In this document: positions 43,741-54,748 of the stretch, one piece after another | How positions within the stretch are numbered: the stretch's first letter is position 1 | How the letters are laid out: every line of letters starts with the position of its first letter | Source: Coptis chinensis | Lineage: Eukaryota; Streptophyta; Magnoliopsida; Ranunculales; Ranunculaceae | Reading direction: 5' to 3' | Assembly (NCBI GenBank): GCA_015680905.1 | Contig: CM027378.1 | Location: 73,685,501 to 73,749,500 of the forward strand | Length of the DNA stretch: 64,000 bases | The notes under the pieces: generated by a model | What the model was told of the DNA's origin: nothing | Database searches by the model: none | The model's input: only the letters and a program-made list of their open reading frames with translations | Translations under genes and position numbers: made by a program

Positions 43741-45110
43741 CCTACGCGTAATGTCTTTGGTAAAGGCTTCTCATGGTCTAAACCATGAAAAACCGGTAAC
43801 AAGTTAAATATATTAGGGGATTCAAAAATCCCCAAAGGTCCGCAAGAACGATGCGACGACTTAGGGCCATCGTTTAGGGCTTTATAAAAATCGAGAGAGG
43901 AGTCTCTTGTTCTTTAGCCATTGATGCAAGTGTAGTGTGTGAAATTCTAGATAGGCGTGTTGTATTTAATTCTTGAAAAACAAGCTTGATTCTACTAGAA
44001 TTAAAACTCCTCGACGGAAGAAGGAGTGAAAGAAGGAGTACTGAATGCTTCCTTGCTTAAACTACGAATAGCGTCTTGTATCAGCGATTTGGTGTATTTA
44101 ACAAGTTAGAAACACTTTATAACTTTAAGGAATAGAAATTTGAACTTTCCTGTGAAAATCGGGCTGTTCACGATGAATTTTCCTTGTAGGGCGCGGGTTG
44201 GGCGCGAGTTGGGCGCGAGTGCCCCTCGTTTTGTCGAATGTCCGGTGTTTTGGGGCGGTCGGTCGCGCTTCGATTTGGGCGCAGGTCGCGCTCCAGGGTT
44301 TTCAAGTTTTAGGCCTTTTATCCTACTCCAAAAAATTTGAAATTTTTACAGTAATTTTCTAAGACGTCTATCAAGTAGCCTGTAAAATTTCAGATTAATC
44401 TAAGCTGTGAAAGTCCCTCTACAGCCCTTCAAAGTTTGCGAAACGGTTTTCAGACACAATACAAACAACCGAATGGTTAACCCATCAAAAAAAATCCAAA
44501 AATTGCCAAATTGTTACTGGAGACTCCTGACAGATCCTACTTGTTCCTGTAAAAAATTTAGAGCAATTGGAGTTCTACAACCTCTCCTTATTGGCTGGTG
44601 TTTCAGATATTAAGTGTTTGCAACACTGCAGAAACACACTGGAAACACTCTACTATTTAGGAGGTCAAAACAAATCAAAAACTCATAAAATTTTTACTAC
44701 AAACTCCTTAGTTAGGATAGATACTCCTGTAAATATTATAGAATTTTTAGAACTCCTAAGTAACCTTACTTGTCTGTTTTTCAAGAACATACGATTGTGA
44801 AAACTGAAATGCAGCACTGTAAAGATCGTATTTTTTTTCACAAGGTAAAACAACTTTGAAAAATCTGAAAATATTCCAGTAAATCAAAACACATTAAATA
44901 ATATGTATGAAAATTTTCAGAATTTTCGAAAATTTAGAAATACCTTCACCGCAGTGTTTTCTCTGTGAATCCGCAGCCCCTATGCCTCAAAGCAAATTGA
45001 GCAGTTCGAAAATCAAGAAATAAGAATGAAAAATTAAAAGGGTGGGTGGGTAGAGAATGGGGGATTGCCCCTTGGATTCAAGCAATTGAATTCTTGTCTT
45101 GAACGAGATT
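43741..45110. other. E3 5' untranslated region
   Basis: Between PBS and gag. It includes a GC-rich patch at 44180-44300 with repeated GGGCGCGAG words and otherwise AT-rich sequence with many AAAATTT words. No gene. Confidence 0.55.
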
Positions 45111-45128
45111 AAGATGGCAGCGGCGCCA
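45111..45128 (-). other. E3 primer binding site
   Basis: The minus strand reads TGGCGCCGCTGCCATCTT, two bases after the LTR end. Its TGGCGCCG start is shared with Athila/Tat-type sites. Confidence 0.82.
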
Positions 45129-45130
45129 TT

Positions 45131-46341
45131 TGATAACAGTGGTTTTACGTATTCTAACTATCTATGCGTAAACACAAATAATCAAATTACGTAAATACGT
45201 GTTTATATCAATATTCCTACTCTCAATAATGAAGTAATATCAGAGAGTCAGGATTCGTTCCACTCTCAATCTATCAAGACTAAATAGAATTCAACTAATC
45301 AAACCAAAAGGAACAATGGTGAGAGTGATGTGTTTGGTGTGAAATTTCTATACTACCATTCCCAACACAAGAACAATAATAACAATAAGACATAATTAAA
45401 TTAAACTGAAATTAAAACTTTATAAATCTAAATTTAACAATAGTCTAAGAATCAAAATGAAGACAACCTAATTTATGAATTTAATGAACAATAATCCAAC
45501 CCAACATCAATAACTACGAAATGACTAACAACCAAGAAATGAAATTAGATCTAAGCAATAGATAAATGACAAAATTGAATTTGATCAATAATAAACTACT
45601 TTATTTATCTAATGAAGCAAGAACAATATTTTAATACTTTAAATTAAAACAAGGGAAATGAAAACTAATTAAAATAGAGATTTAATTCTAGATCTAAAAA
45701 TTATTCTAACCCTAAACTCCATTAACATTAGCTTCCTAACCTAACTACTTTTGGTACCTAACCTAATTGCCATTAACAAAGAGTCAAGCTTTTGTTTTTA
45801 TACATCCAGATCCAAAAATCGTGCATGGGCTTGGAGCCATGTTTTGGGCGGAGAATCGGGCCCAAAACTTCAAGTCTTTCGATCAAAAGGCCTCTTCGGT
45901 TTGCAGTTGGCTTCAGCAGACTTTTCGTCCACTTCTACTCCTCTGATTGGGTCAAAGCTTGGTCCATTGGAAAGCTCTTTCCGAGCCAGTCGTTTTGACA
46001 TAAGGTAGGCCCAATTCCAAGGTCTGAGTCCAAAGATATGGTCTTTGGAAGTTCTCATTATCTTTTGTCGTTTTTACTGCGTGGACTTTGACTTTTCATC
46101 TTTTGACCAGGCTTTACAAAGGCTTTGTCTTCTTGAATCTTGGCCTTTAATCACCGAACTCCTTAGTAACCAACCATTGCTCCTTTATCTCATCAAAGTG
46201 GCACATTCCGCACATAATTGACTTTGAAGCCGAAATGCATAAAAACACGTGAATCGGTATTAACTCTTAATTATTACTCACATAATTGGTCTAAAAAGTA
46301 TGATTGTTAAGGGGTTAAAACTACAGTTTTGGGCTCTTATC
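45131..46341 (-). repeat. E3 5' LTR (1,211 bp)
   Basis: TGATAACAGTGG...GGGCTCTTATC, with the terminal A lost before GGGCT. Shorter than its partner by about 290 bases, all in the half next to the PBS. Confidence 0.88.
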
Positions 46342-46346
46342 GGGCT

Positions 46347-47564
46347 GAATCATAACCAGCTTGCAGATCGCGATATGGGACTGGAGGTACCAAAACGCTT
46401 CAATCACCGAGATTCGAGAGATATGGCCGAACGGGTGACGGCAGATCACATCCATCACTTTAGATAGCGGAGATGCCTCTCCGGCAAAGGTAAAAGGTAT
46501 GATGGTTGCGGTGCATGATGTTCCGGCCGATCTTAAGGGCGGGGCTTCCGACTGGTACTATCGGCTGCCTTCAAAGAGCATAACCAATTTCCAAGAGTTA
46601 GAGCAGGCGTTTGTTGACCACTTTATACATCAGAAGAGGAGGGTTGTGGACATCGCGGCCTTATTTAACGTTAGACAGAGATCCGCAGAATCGGTCAGAG
46701 AGTATCTATGTCGCTTCAAGGCAGAGACAATAAAGGTAGAGAATTTGGATGAGAGGACAGCGGTAATAGCATTCGAAAGGGGGCTGCGACCTGGAACGGC
46801 GGTCCATCAGTCCGTGGCGAAGAACGAGATCGCGACATTGCTCGAGTTATATCCGCGGGTAGAGAAGTATATTAGATATGAAGACACCATGCAGAAGGAG
46901 TCGAAGAGGGGAGCAAAGACAGTATCGGCGGTAGAGAAAGGGGGTGAATGCAAAAAGACAGAGGGAAGTGACCGAGGCGGGGAGAGGTCGCGGGGGCCGA
47001 TCCTCAAGGCCGGAAAGAGGAAGGGAGATAGCGCGGAGAGAGCAAAGGGAGCGGAAGCCATACCGCGAGGTGGAACATGCCCCGTTGGCGAGACCGTTAA
47101 GTGAGATACTGCCGCGGATTAAAAATGTGCAAGGATATGAAGGGCCGCGAACCATTCCGGCCGAAATGCCCAACAAGCCATACTGTGAGTATCACCAGGT
47201 GCGCAATCACGAAACCAATGATTGTTATGCCTTGAAATGGTTAGTCCAGAGATTAATAGAGAAGGGGATGCTGAGGGAATTTGTAGGGGAAACTCCAGAC
47301 CGGGAGCTTGGGCCTGCCGCGGGACGAATATTGGGAACCATAAATGTTATTTTCAGCGGGGAAGCGTTGAGTCACAATGCCCACCGGGATAAGGTCAGGA
47401 GGATGGCGAGTATTCAGCAGGTCAATGAGTCCCACAGAGGGCAGAGATGTAGAGCAGAGTTAATGAGCGGGGAGGAGAAAATTACATTCTCCAAGGCAGA
47501 CCTCCGAGGCGTGGATACGCCACACGAGGATGCGTTGGTTATTACAGTAGCGATGGGATCTTGA
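46347..47564 (+). pseudogene. E8 gag, part 2, and start of protease
   Basis: Resumes with LNHNQLADRDMGLEVPKRFN, then frames 46499-47104 and 46944-47564, shifted near 46945. Landmarks: DHFIHQKRRVVDIAALFNV, CRFKAETIKVENLDERTAV, the zinc-knuckle-like CEYHQVRNHETNDC (C-x2-H-x4-H-x4-C), RILGTINVIFSGEALSHNAH and GVDTPHEDALVIT. The latter precedes the protease in E2. Sequence similarity to E2 ends at about 47556 with MGS and a stop. Confidence 0.9.
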
Positions 47565-49238
47565 TGATTTTTATTAACAGATGAAGAACTATGCTGAGGT
47601 GAAAACTTACGCAATTGCCTATCGTATTTCCTCCTATGATAAGTATGTTCAAATTTTTTATTATTACCAGACCTTAATCTCATACAATCATAAAATTAGA
47701 TCAGATGCACAAAAGGAACTTATTATTACTTGGATTTTAATATTTTCTGAAGCATTAGAAGTGAACAACGTAGGCCTAAGCTACTGCTAATGTAGTAGTG
47801 AAGCTAGGAATACGTGTGCATAAACCAACAACCAGGTCACAAGAAAGATATGAGGGAGGTTTTCCGTGCAAGCACGGTTCTAATTAAGTAACCTCAATAT
47901 TTCAAGTTTGCTAGACACCGTTGGAATATGTTTAAGATTTATGGGATTTTTATTTTATTTTTTTTATTATTTTTTTTTTTATAGTTATTTAAAATTTATG
48001 CATAGGATAAAGCTGCCAAATATTAATATAATTATTATTATTAAAATTTATGCACGGTCCTAATTAATTAATTTATTATTATTATTATTTTAATTAAAAT
48101 TACTAAATAGGCATATAAAATCTAATCATGCAAAAATAATATACTTAGATGCAGCCAGAGACTGTAGCATTTGAAGATATTCTACTTAGACGTATACAAA
48201 TATTAATAGGCAAAGATGTATCATCTATAAATACTTCGATACGCACAGACAAATACACATCAATAATACGTATATGTAGGCTAAGAGCCAAATATATATT
48301 ACGTATACGTATATATACACTAACAGACGAATTTATACTACACGTGTTCTGCATAATAGTTTGATTCCGTCAATATTCATTGAGATTGTGAATGTCATAT
48401 AGAGAGCAGCTTCACCCCGAAGGGCTTAGAAACAACGTACCCAACTCAGATTTTAACCCTTGTTGGAATGTTCTCTTCTTTCTTGACAAAATCAAATTAT
48501 TAAACAAAACATGGTCCTCATACGTAGATAAATACTAAACATGTATCAATGTTTACTTATATGTAGAAATAAATATAACCATGCAAAATAGAATCAATGG
48601 CATGGATATAAATATTAAGATTCAATATGAATTCACTTACGCGTATATATACGTTAACAGGCATACGCACATGATTCATATATATTTCTAACCTAATATG
48701 CAAAGAATAATCCATTAACTACGACATATTAGATAACACATGTGAATCATACAATAGTATATTAAAAATTGGAACCTGCAAGCATCCCGCAATTCCGCCA
48801 AAGAAAAAAAACCGTTGTTTCAACTTGTGAACGTCCTGAACTCCAAAAGTTACTGGAATAATTCAAAACAGAGTCTGGGCCCAGACCCCCAATGGAGTGC
48901 TACAGAACAGGTTGTCCTTGCACTGAAATCCGGACTGCAATAGAGCCAAATGGGTAGCGGACGAGACTAATTTTCTCGCGGACGAGACTCAACAAATCCA
49001 CAATCGGCTGAAATTTTCCCAAAAGTCTTAGAATTTGGTATAGATGTTGTTCCAGGTCTATGTGTATGGGTCCTATAAGCGAGACAAAACAACAGTACGG
49101 GATCAGTAGCGATACGCAAAGAAATAAAAACCAAACGCACTCAAAAACGTAAAATGAAAAGGATGAAGGGTTAGGAGGGGGGGGGGGGTTCCCCTTAGAG
49201 ATAATTCCAGCTTGTAACATAGTATCCTTGTGTCTTTA
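47565..49238. other. E6 interior of unknown nature
   Basis: Very AT-rich. It holds ATT-rich low-complexity DNA (47945-48090) and many ACGTATA(C/T) words (48180-48660). A G12 homopolymer sits near 49178-49189. Frames here have no recognisable motif. Confidence 0.5.
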
Positions 49239-49255
49239 GGATGGCAGCGGCACCA
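49239..49255 (-). other. E6 primer binding site
   Basis: The minus strand reads TGGTGCCGCTGCCATCC, two bases from the LTR, matching the E3 site except for C to T in the first block. This groups E6 with E3 and E4. Confidence 0.8.
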
Positions 49256-49257
49256 TT

Positions 49258-50986
49258 TGATGATAGCACTTTGCGTTGTAAAGAATTGTGAATTCTTTAT
49301 CCGTGTTGGTACTAACTCAAGTTCCTTACTCACGTTCTTCGTGTGTATTGTTAGAGTAAAGGATTCGTTCCAACTTAAGACAATGATGGCATTACAACTA
49401 GAGTTTGTTCAAGGGAAACTAGTGAGAAGAATTTTTGATGATTGAGTTATACTAAAACTACTTAGCTTACTTTTAGATTCTTAAATTAAGGTTACGTAAT
49501 CATGCACCACTCATGTGAAGAGAAATGGATAGATAGAAAAGGGTGGAGAGTTAAATCCACTCATGTGAAGACAAACCTCTATTGATTGAATCTAGTTTAT
49601 TACATCTTTAATCTTTCTTAGAATTCATAGATAAATCTTAATAAAGATTAGAGTTTTGATCCCTAACAATATAACTCATCTTTAAGATCATATTGCTAGC
49701 ATGAGAAACAAAAGCAATGACTTATCTCTAAGAAATTACCTCAATTCCTAAGTAGACTCTACACCAACTACCATTTTGGGGTAAGATATAAAGTCTAGTT
49801 TATTTGTCCTAAACAAATAACTAGAAATCAATAACAAAAGTTATTCCTCACATGAGCTTCATTAACCTTCCACAAAGGAAGGTTTTAGCTCATGATCATG
49901 GGATTACAATGCTCATGTGTTATGTGTTATGTTATTATGAAAGACCAAGAAGAAGAATAACAACTTGGTAATTTCCAACCAATTTTCTTTACCTAGTGGG
50001 AACTTAGTTTATCCAAGCCCTTGTGCAAACTCGGGATGTCACGTATAGTGGGAACTTAATCCAACCCGGGTGGTGCTTAACCCCTATTGTAACCTTATTA
50101 TTATTATATATAATATTCACATTTTGCCTGCAAAAAAAAAAAAAAAAAAAAAGAATAAGAGAAGAAACTAACTTTGCCTTAAGGGAATGTAGATTTCATT
50201 TAGAAGAACATAAGTGTTGCCACCATTAAAACTCTTACAATAACTTAACATAAAACAAGCAAAAGATAAAAATACAAGACAAGGAATGAATGCTCTTATT
50301 TACCAATTTACTACATATGAGAGCATTCTCTCTTCCATCCCATGTGAAGCCACCTCCCACATTAAATTCCATCCTATCTAAAACTAAATCAAGACAAAAT
50401 AATCACTATTACGAGAATCCAAAGTCAAGTCGTGCTAATTAATAAGATACAAGGTGTCATGTGGTGCCAATTAATGAGATGCAAGGTGTCATGTGGTGCC
50501 AATTATTTGTTTGACTTGGGACATGATGACTCATCCAATCTTATGGGCCCGCAAAGTGGGTCCACATGCTGCATCTAGTGGCAGGTCCGTCTTTTGGCAT
50601 TTTTATAACTTCTCGTCTTTGCGTAGAGTTCGTCGTAGTGATCGTCTGAGCAGCTCACTTGTCAAATTCGGAGTCCTGATTCAAGAGATATGAGCTTCGA
50701 AAGTTTGATGCTTATGTGCACGTAATCCCATTTCTAACTTGATTCTATCCTGTTTGAGTCTTTGGGCTTTAGTCCAGCTTTGTTGGGCTTCACATGGGCT
50801 TTCTCGGAAAGTTTTACGTATACTCACTATTTCGTGCTTAAATACTGGCTTTATCATCATTTTTACGTTGGTTGCGCAAACCTGCAAAAGCACAAAAATA
50901 CGATTATTTCATGATTATTAAGCACATAATTAACCAAAATATTATATCTCTATGGGGTTTTATAATACAGTTTTGGGTGTTTATCA
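49258..50986 (-). repeat. E6 5' LTR (1,729 bp)
   Basis: TGATGATAGCAC...GTGTTTATCA. It includes a poly(A) run (about 50131-50151) and a doubled unit AAGGTGTCATGTGGTGCCAATTA (50451-50508). Its U3 half shares ATGACTCATC, GGGCCCGCA and GAGTTCGTCG with the E4 LTR, so E6 and E4 belong to related families. Confidence 0.88.
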
Positions 50987-50991
50987 GTATT

Positions 50992-52874
50992 CAGTTTTAG
51001 CTGAAGACCGAGATACTGTGGGTTGCTTCTTGGTTTTCCAAGAGATTGGACCATAACCCAGCATTGTGAAATAACCTGTGGTGGAGCGACGGGTAGTTGG
51101 GCAACTCGCCCAATCATAATCAGTATATCCACTAAGGTGGAGTGAACTTGATGCGGATAAGAGTATACCTTTACCAATAGAACCCTTGAGATAACGAAGA
51201 ATGTGATTGGCAGCATCAAGGTGAACGGTATGAGGGGTTTGCATGAATTAACTTAATGTGTTAACGACATACTGAATGTTTGGTCGTGTCACAGTGAGAT
51301 AAAGAAGTCGCCCTATTAAGCGACGATATGATAAGATGTTAGATCAACAAGAGGTTCTCCATCAGTAGGACGTAACTGGAGTTGTGTTCCATTGGAAAAC
51401 TAGTGACTCGTGCTCCAGTCATTCCAGCATTTTTTAAAATATCAAGTGTATATTTTCGTTGGCATAGAAAAATTTCACGTTTTGAGCGAGAAACTTCAAT
51501 ACCTAGAAAATATTGTAATTTACCAAGGTCCTTTATGAAGAATGATTTTTCTAGAAATGATTTGAGATTGGAAATTGCATCATTATTATTTTCAGTGATG
51601 ATTATGTCGTCAACATAAACAAGAACAAAAAGAGATATATTCCCCTTAATGTATGTGAAGAGACTATAGTCTACAATGGATTGAGTGAATCCTTTTCTAA
51701 TTAGTGTAGAGGAGAATTTAGAGAACCATTGTCAAGAAGCTTGTTTAAGACCATATAAGGATTTGTTTAGTTTGCAAACGCGGGTCTCCCCCTTACTAGA
51801 GAACCCAGGAGGTAATTTCATGTACACTTCTTCATTTTGATCTCCTTGAAGAAATGCATTGTTGACATCTAGTTGATGAAGAGACCAACCCTTAATGGCT
51901 GTAATAGAGAGAAGAAGACGAACTGTCACTAACTTTGCAACAGGTGCAAACATATCATGATAGTTGATACCTTGAATTTAGGTATATCCTTTTGCAACTA
52001 GTCATACTTTGAATCTTTCAATGGAACTGTCAGAGCGGTATTTGATTTTAAAAATCCATTTACAACCTATTGCTTGTTTTCCGACTGGTAAAATGCACAA
52101 AGACCAAGTGTTATTATCTTCTAAAGCTTTGATTTCTGTAGCCATGGCGTCACGCCATTCTGGAATTTTCATTGCTTGAGTAAAAGAGGTTGGTTCCTCT
52201 TTAGTTAAAATGTTTATGAGAAACACATGATGGTGTTGTTTAAATGGGAAAGAGAGAAATAATTTGCAATGGGAAAATTTGTTGCACGTGATGTAGATGA
52301 ACAAACATAATCTCCTAACTTAATAGGAGGGCGTTGAACTCGTGGAGGAAGAGTAGCATTAATCATGGGAGATGTTGGTGTTGGTTCATCTGTAAAAGCT
52401 TGAGAGTTTGAGGAGGACGATTCGGGAATAAGATAACCGAGTGAAGTATTTTGTTGTGGTAACTCAAGTGTTATAGAACTGAGTGGAGAAGGACTTTGTG
52501 ATAATGGAAGATCATATGAGGTGTCATCAAATATTGGTTTGACAAATACATGTGAATCCACGGATTTGGTGGGGATGTCCTAATAAGGGAATTTGTCCTC
52601 GTAAAAAATAGCATCACGAGATGTATATATTTTATGGGTTGTGATATCATAGATGCGATAACATTTTTGGCCATATGGATATCCTATGAAAATGCCTGGT
52701 TTGGCACGTGCATCAAATTTATTTTTGATATTCATGTTCTTGCTGAAACATAAGCATCCGAAAACTCACAAAGAGGAGTAAAAAGGAGGAGCACCAAACA
52801 AAATTTGGTGTGGAGATTTGTGGCCTAGGATAGGAGTAGGCATTTTATTTATTAAATATGTGGTTGTTCATATG
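50992..52874 (-). pseudogene. E5 copia integrase end, RT and RNase H start
   Basis: Minus strand, from right to left: TTTYLINKMPTPILG and FGAPPFYSSLxVFGCLCF (integrase C-terminal region), a linker with many Ser/Pro, then [62 protein letters not shown] and YVDDIIITENN, then LGKLQYFLGIEVSRS. The RNase H start KKQPTVSRSSAKTEY continues at 31879. Several stops (after KQAS near 51733 and others). It runs into E4 at 52874. Confidence 0.92.
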
Positions 52875-54748
52875 TGATAGAACGCTCTTTACACACGTTT
52901 ATTGGTTTTCAGTTACTTATTTCCTTAAGTCCGAGGTCCACAGTCCAAAGTCCGAGGTCCACAGTCCAAGTCCAAAGTCCAAAGTCCAACGTCTGTATAG
53001 TCGTACGTTTTAGTCAAGTTACCTTACTCACGTGGGATTGGTAGGATAGGTCGAGTAAGGGATCGTCCAAACCTTAGGGCTCGGATAGGTTCACAACTGG
53101 AGTTACACTTTAAGTGAGTAGGATTTTTAGGTTTCTTTTTTAGTTGGTTTTTTTTTTAATTAAAATAACGGTAATAATGCAAATAAAATAAATTACTACG
53201 GTGATTATATATAGGTAAACAAAAGTAGAGAAACAGGGAGAGAGTTAATCATGCTCATGCAAGAATCATTTTTCAACAGGTTTTTATTACTAAATCACTA
53301 CATCTCTAATTCGTCTCGTTTAGGAGCGGCGTCGATATTGATCCCTAGTGCATGCCCACATCTCTAGGTCGCATTTCACTAGCATAAGGAGTTTCGATAA
53401 TACCTCATCATCTACGGTATATTATTTCAGCTCTCGGCACAAGTTCACATCATTTGGACGAATGGATTGGAGAACTGTCGACACGAGAGAGTCGTAGCGA
53501 GACATTTTAGGTACAGCTATTCTAGAGCATCGGCACTCCAACTTTATCACGATCTCGATCATTTTGGGACCGGATGTTAATTCTATGCCTAATTCTAAGT
53601 AGTGATTCTAGAATATTAACGAGTCAATCCGATTTTCACACGAAGCAAAGATAACCCCCCCAGGGGATTAGCTCATCATCATAGTAGGAATAATAAAACT
53701 TGCTGTATACATTAAGTAAATAAATACATGACAGAAATTAAACAAGACAAGAAATGACTGTTATTAAGGGTAAAATAACTACATGTATTAAAATTTCTTT
53801 GAAAATAAAAATGGCGGAAGGTAAGTACTGAAGAAAGAAAACTAAACGTAGCTAAAGCATTAATATGCTGAAGACCTTATAATGAAGGCGACCCCTTCAT
53901 ATATATAGCTGATACAAGAGTGACCCGTGAATATTTAAGGTTTTGTTTTTATGCTAATTGAATGGTTCGAAACCAAACTTTGTTTTCAACTGTTTTAAGT
54001 TTTGTCCTTTTGCCATTTTAAGGTTTTGTTTTTAGCTTATGTTAATTCAAACCACCTGGTTTGAATTGGTACGTGTCTTCTCTCTTGCCAGATGGTATCA
54101 ATTTGAAACCATCATTTGCCACCTGCCTATGCTGACTCATCATGCCTTCTGGGCCCGCAGAGTGTGTCCACTTAGTGTGTCCATGGCGGCGCCGAAATTG
54201 GCGTTTTTACTACTTTTGTCCTTGCGCAGAGTTCGTCGCCCGGGTCGCTATGGCAGCTTCACTAGCCAACGTCGGCACCTAGATTTATCCGATTTGAACT
54301 TCGGAAGTTTCCTGCCTCTTTATATGTGGGCTGTCTTGTCTTCGGGTTACGTTCTTTTGGAAACCGGCTCTAGTCGGGCTTTTTGTTGGGCTTTACGGGG
54401 ATTGGCGGGAATTCCAATATTCCCGTATTCTTGTACTTGGCAGCTTCACTAGCCAACGTCGGCACCTAGATTTATCCGATTTGAGCATCGGAAATTTGCT
54501 GCTTCTTCATATGTGGGCCCGTTCCGCACTGGTTATGTTCTTTTGGAAACTTCGGCTTCACGGGGTCGAGTGGGAAACTCCAAATATTCTCGTATTCCTG
54601 TACTTTGATGTATGTTTTATCACTATATTCATTTTAATTGCGGAAACCTGCAAAAGTACGATATAATTATTACATGATTATTAAACACATAATCGACCAA
54701 AATGCTATGTCTCTCGGGGTTTAATATTACAGTTTTGGGTGCTTATCA
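52875..54748 (-). repeat. E4 3' LTR (1,874 bp)
   Basis: TGATAGAACGCTC...GTGCTTATCA. It contains a GTCCGAGGTCCACA/GTCCAAA minisatellite (52930-52990). An internal direct duplication offset by about 188 bases has GGCAGCTTCACTAGCCAACG at 54251 and again at 54439, followed by TTCTTTTGGAAAC in both. The left end is inferred from the TGATA family start and the copia junction. Confidence 0.8.

Larger units (their letters stand above)
36678..46341 (-). mobile_element. E3: pol-less Athila-type LTR element inserted in E8 gag, 9,664 bp
   Basis: GGGCT duplications (36673-36677 and 46342-46346) flank TGATAAC...CTTATC(A) ends. On the minus strand: 5' LTR 46341-45131, PBS 45128-45111, decayed gag, an extra ORF, a long 3' untranslated region, PPT, 3' LTR 38179-36678. 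No RT, RNase H or integrase motif is found, and the gag-to-extra-ORF gap (about 42000-40700) is too short for pol. E3 looks like an internally deleted derivative of an E4-type element. Confidence 0.9.
35887..47560 (+). mobile_element. E8: plus-strand Tat-type gypsy element, 5' part, split by E3
   Basis: 5' LTR (35887-36249), PBS (36252-36269), gag part 1 (36283-36677), E3 insertion (36678-46341), then gag part 2 into the start of protease (46347-47564). The E8 frame resumes across the insertion with a GGGCT duplication. The element stops at about 47556, within the segment equivalent to the start of E2 protease; RT, integrase and 3' LTR are absent. Gag is a clear relative of the E2 gag. Confidence 0.9.
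31880..50986 (-). mobile_element. E6: LTR element (Athila-type relative) enclosing nested insertions
   Basis: GTATT directly flanks both ends (31875-31879 and 50987-50991), and the copia RNase H reading frame is restored when the 19,107-bp block plus one GTATT is removed. Ends are TGATG...TTATCA. The 5' LTR (right) is complete; the 3' LTR (left) survives only as about 370 bp. A PBS lies beside the 5' LTR. The interior is mostly replaced by E7, E8 and E3, with no identified E6 gag or pol, so E6 is gutted. Confidence 0.9.
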
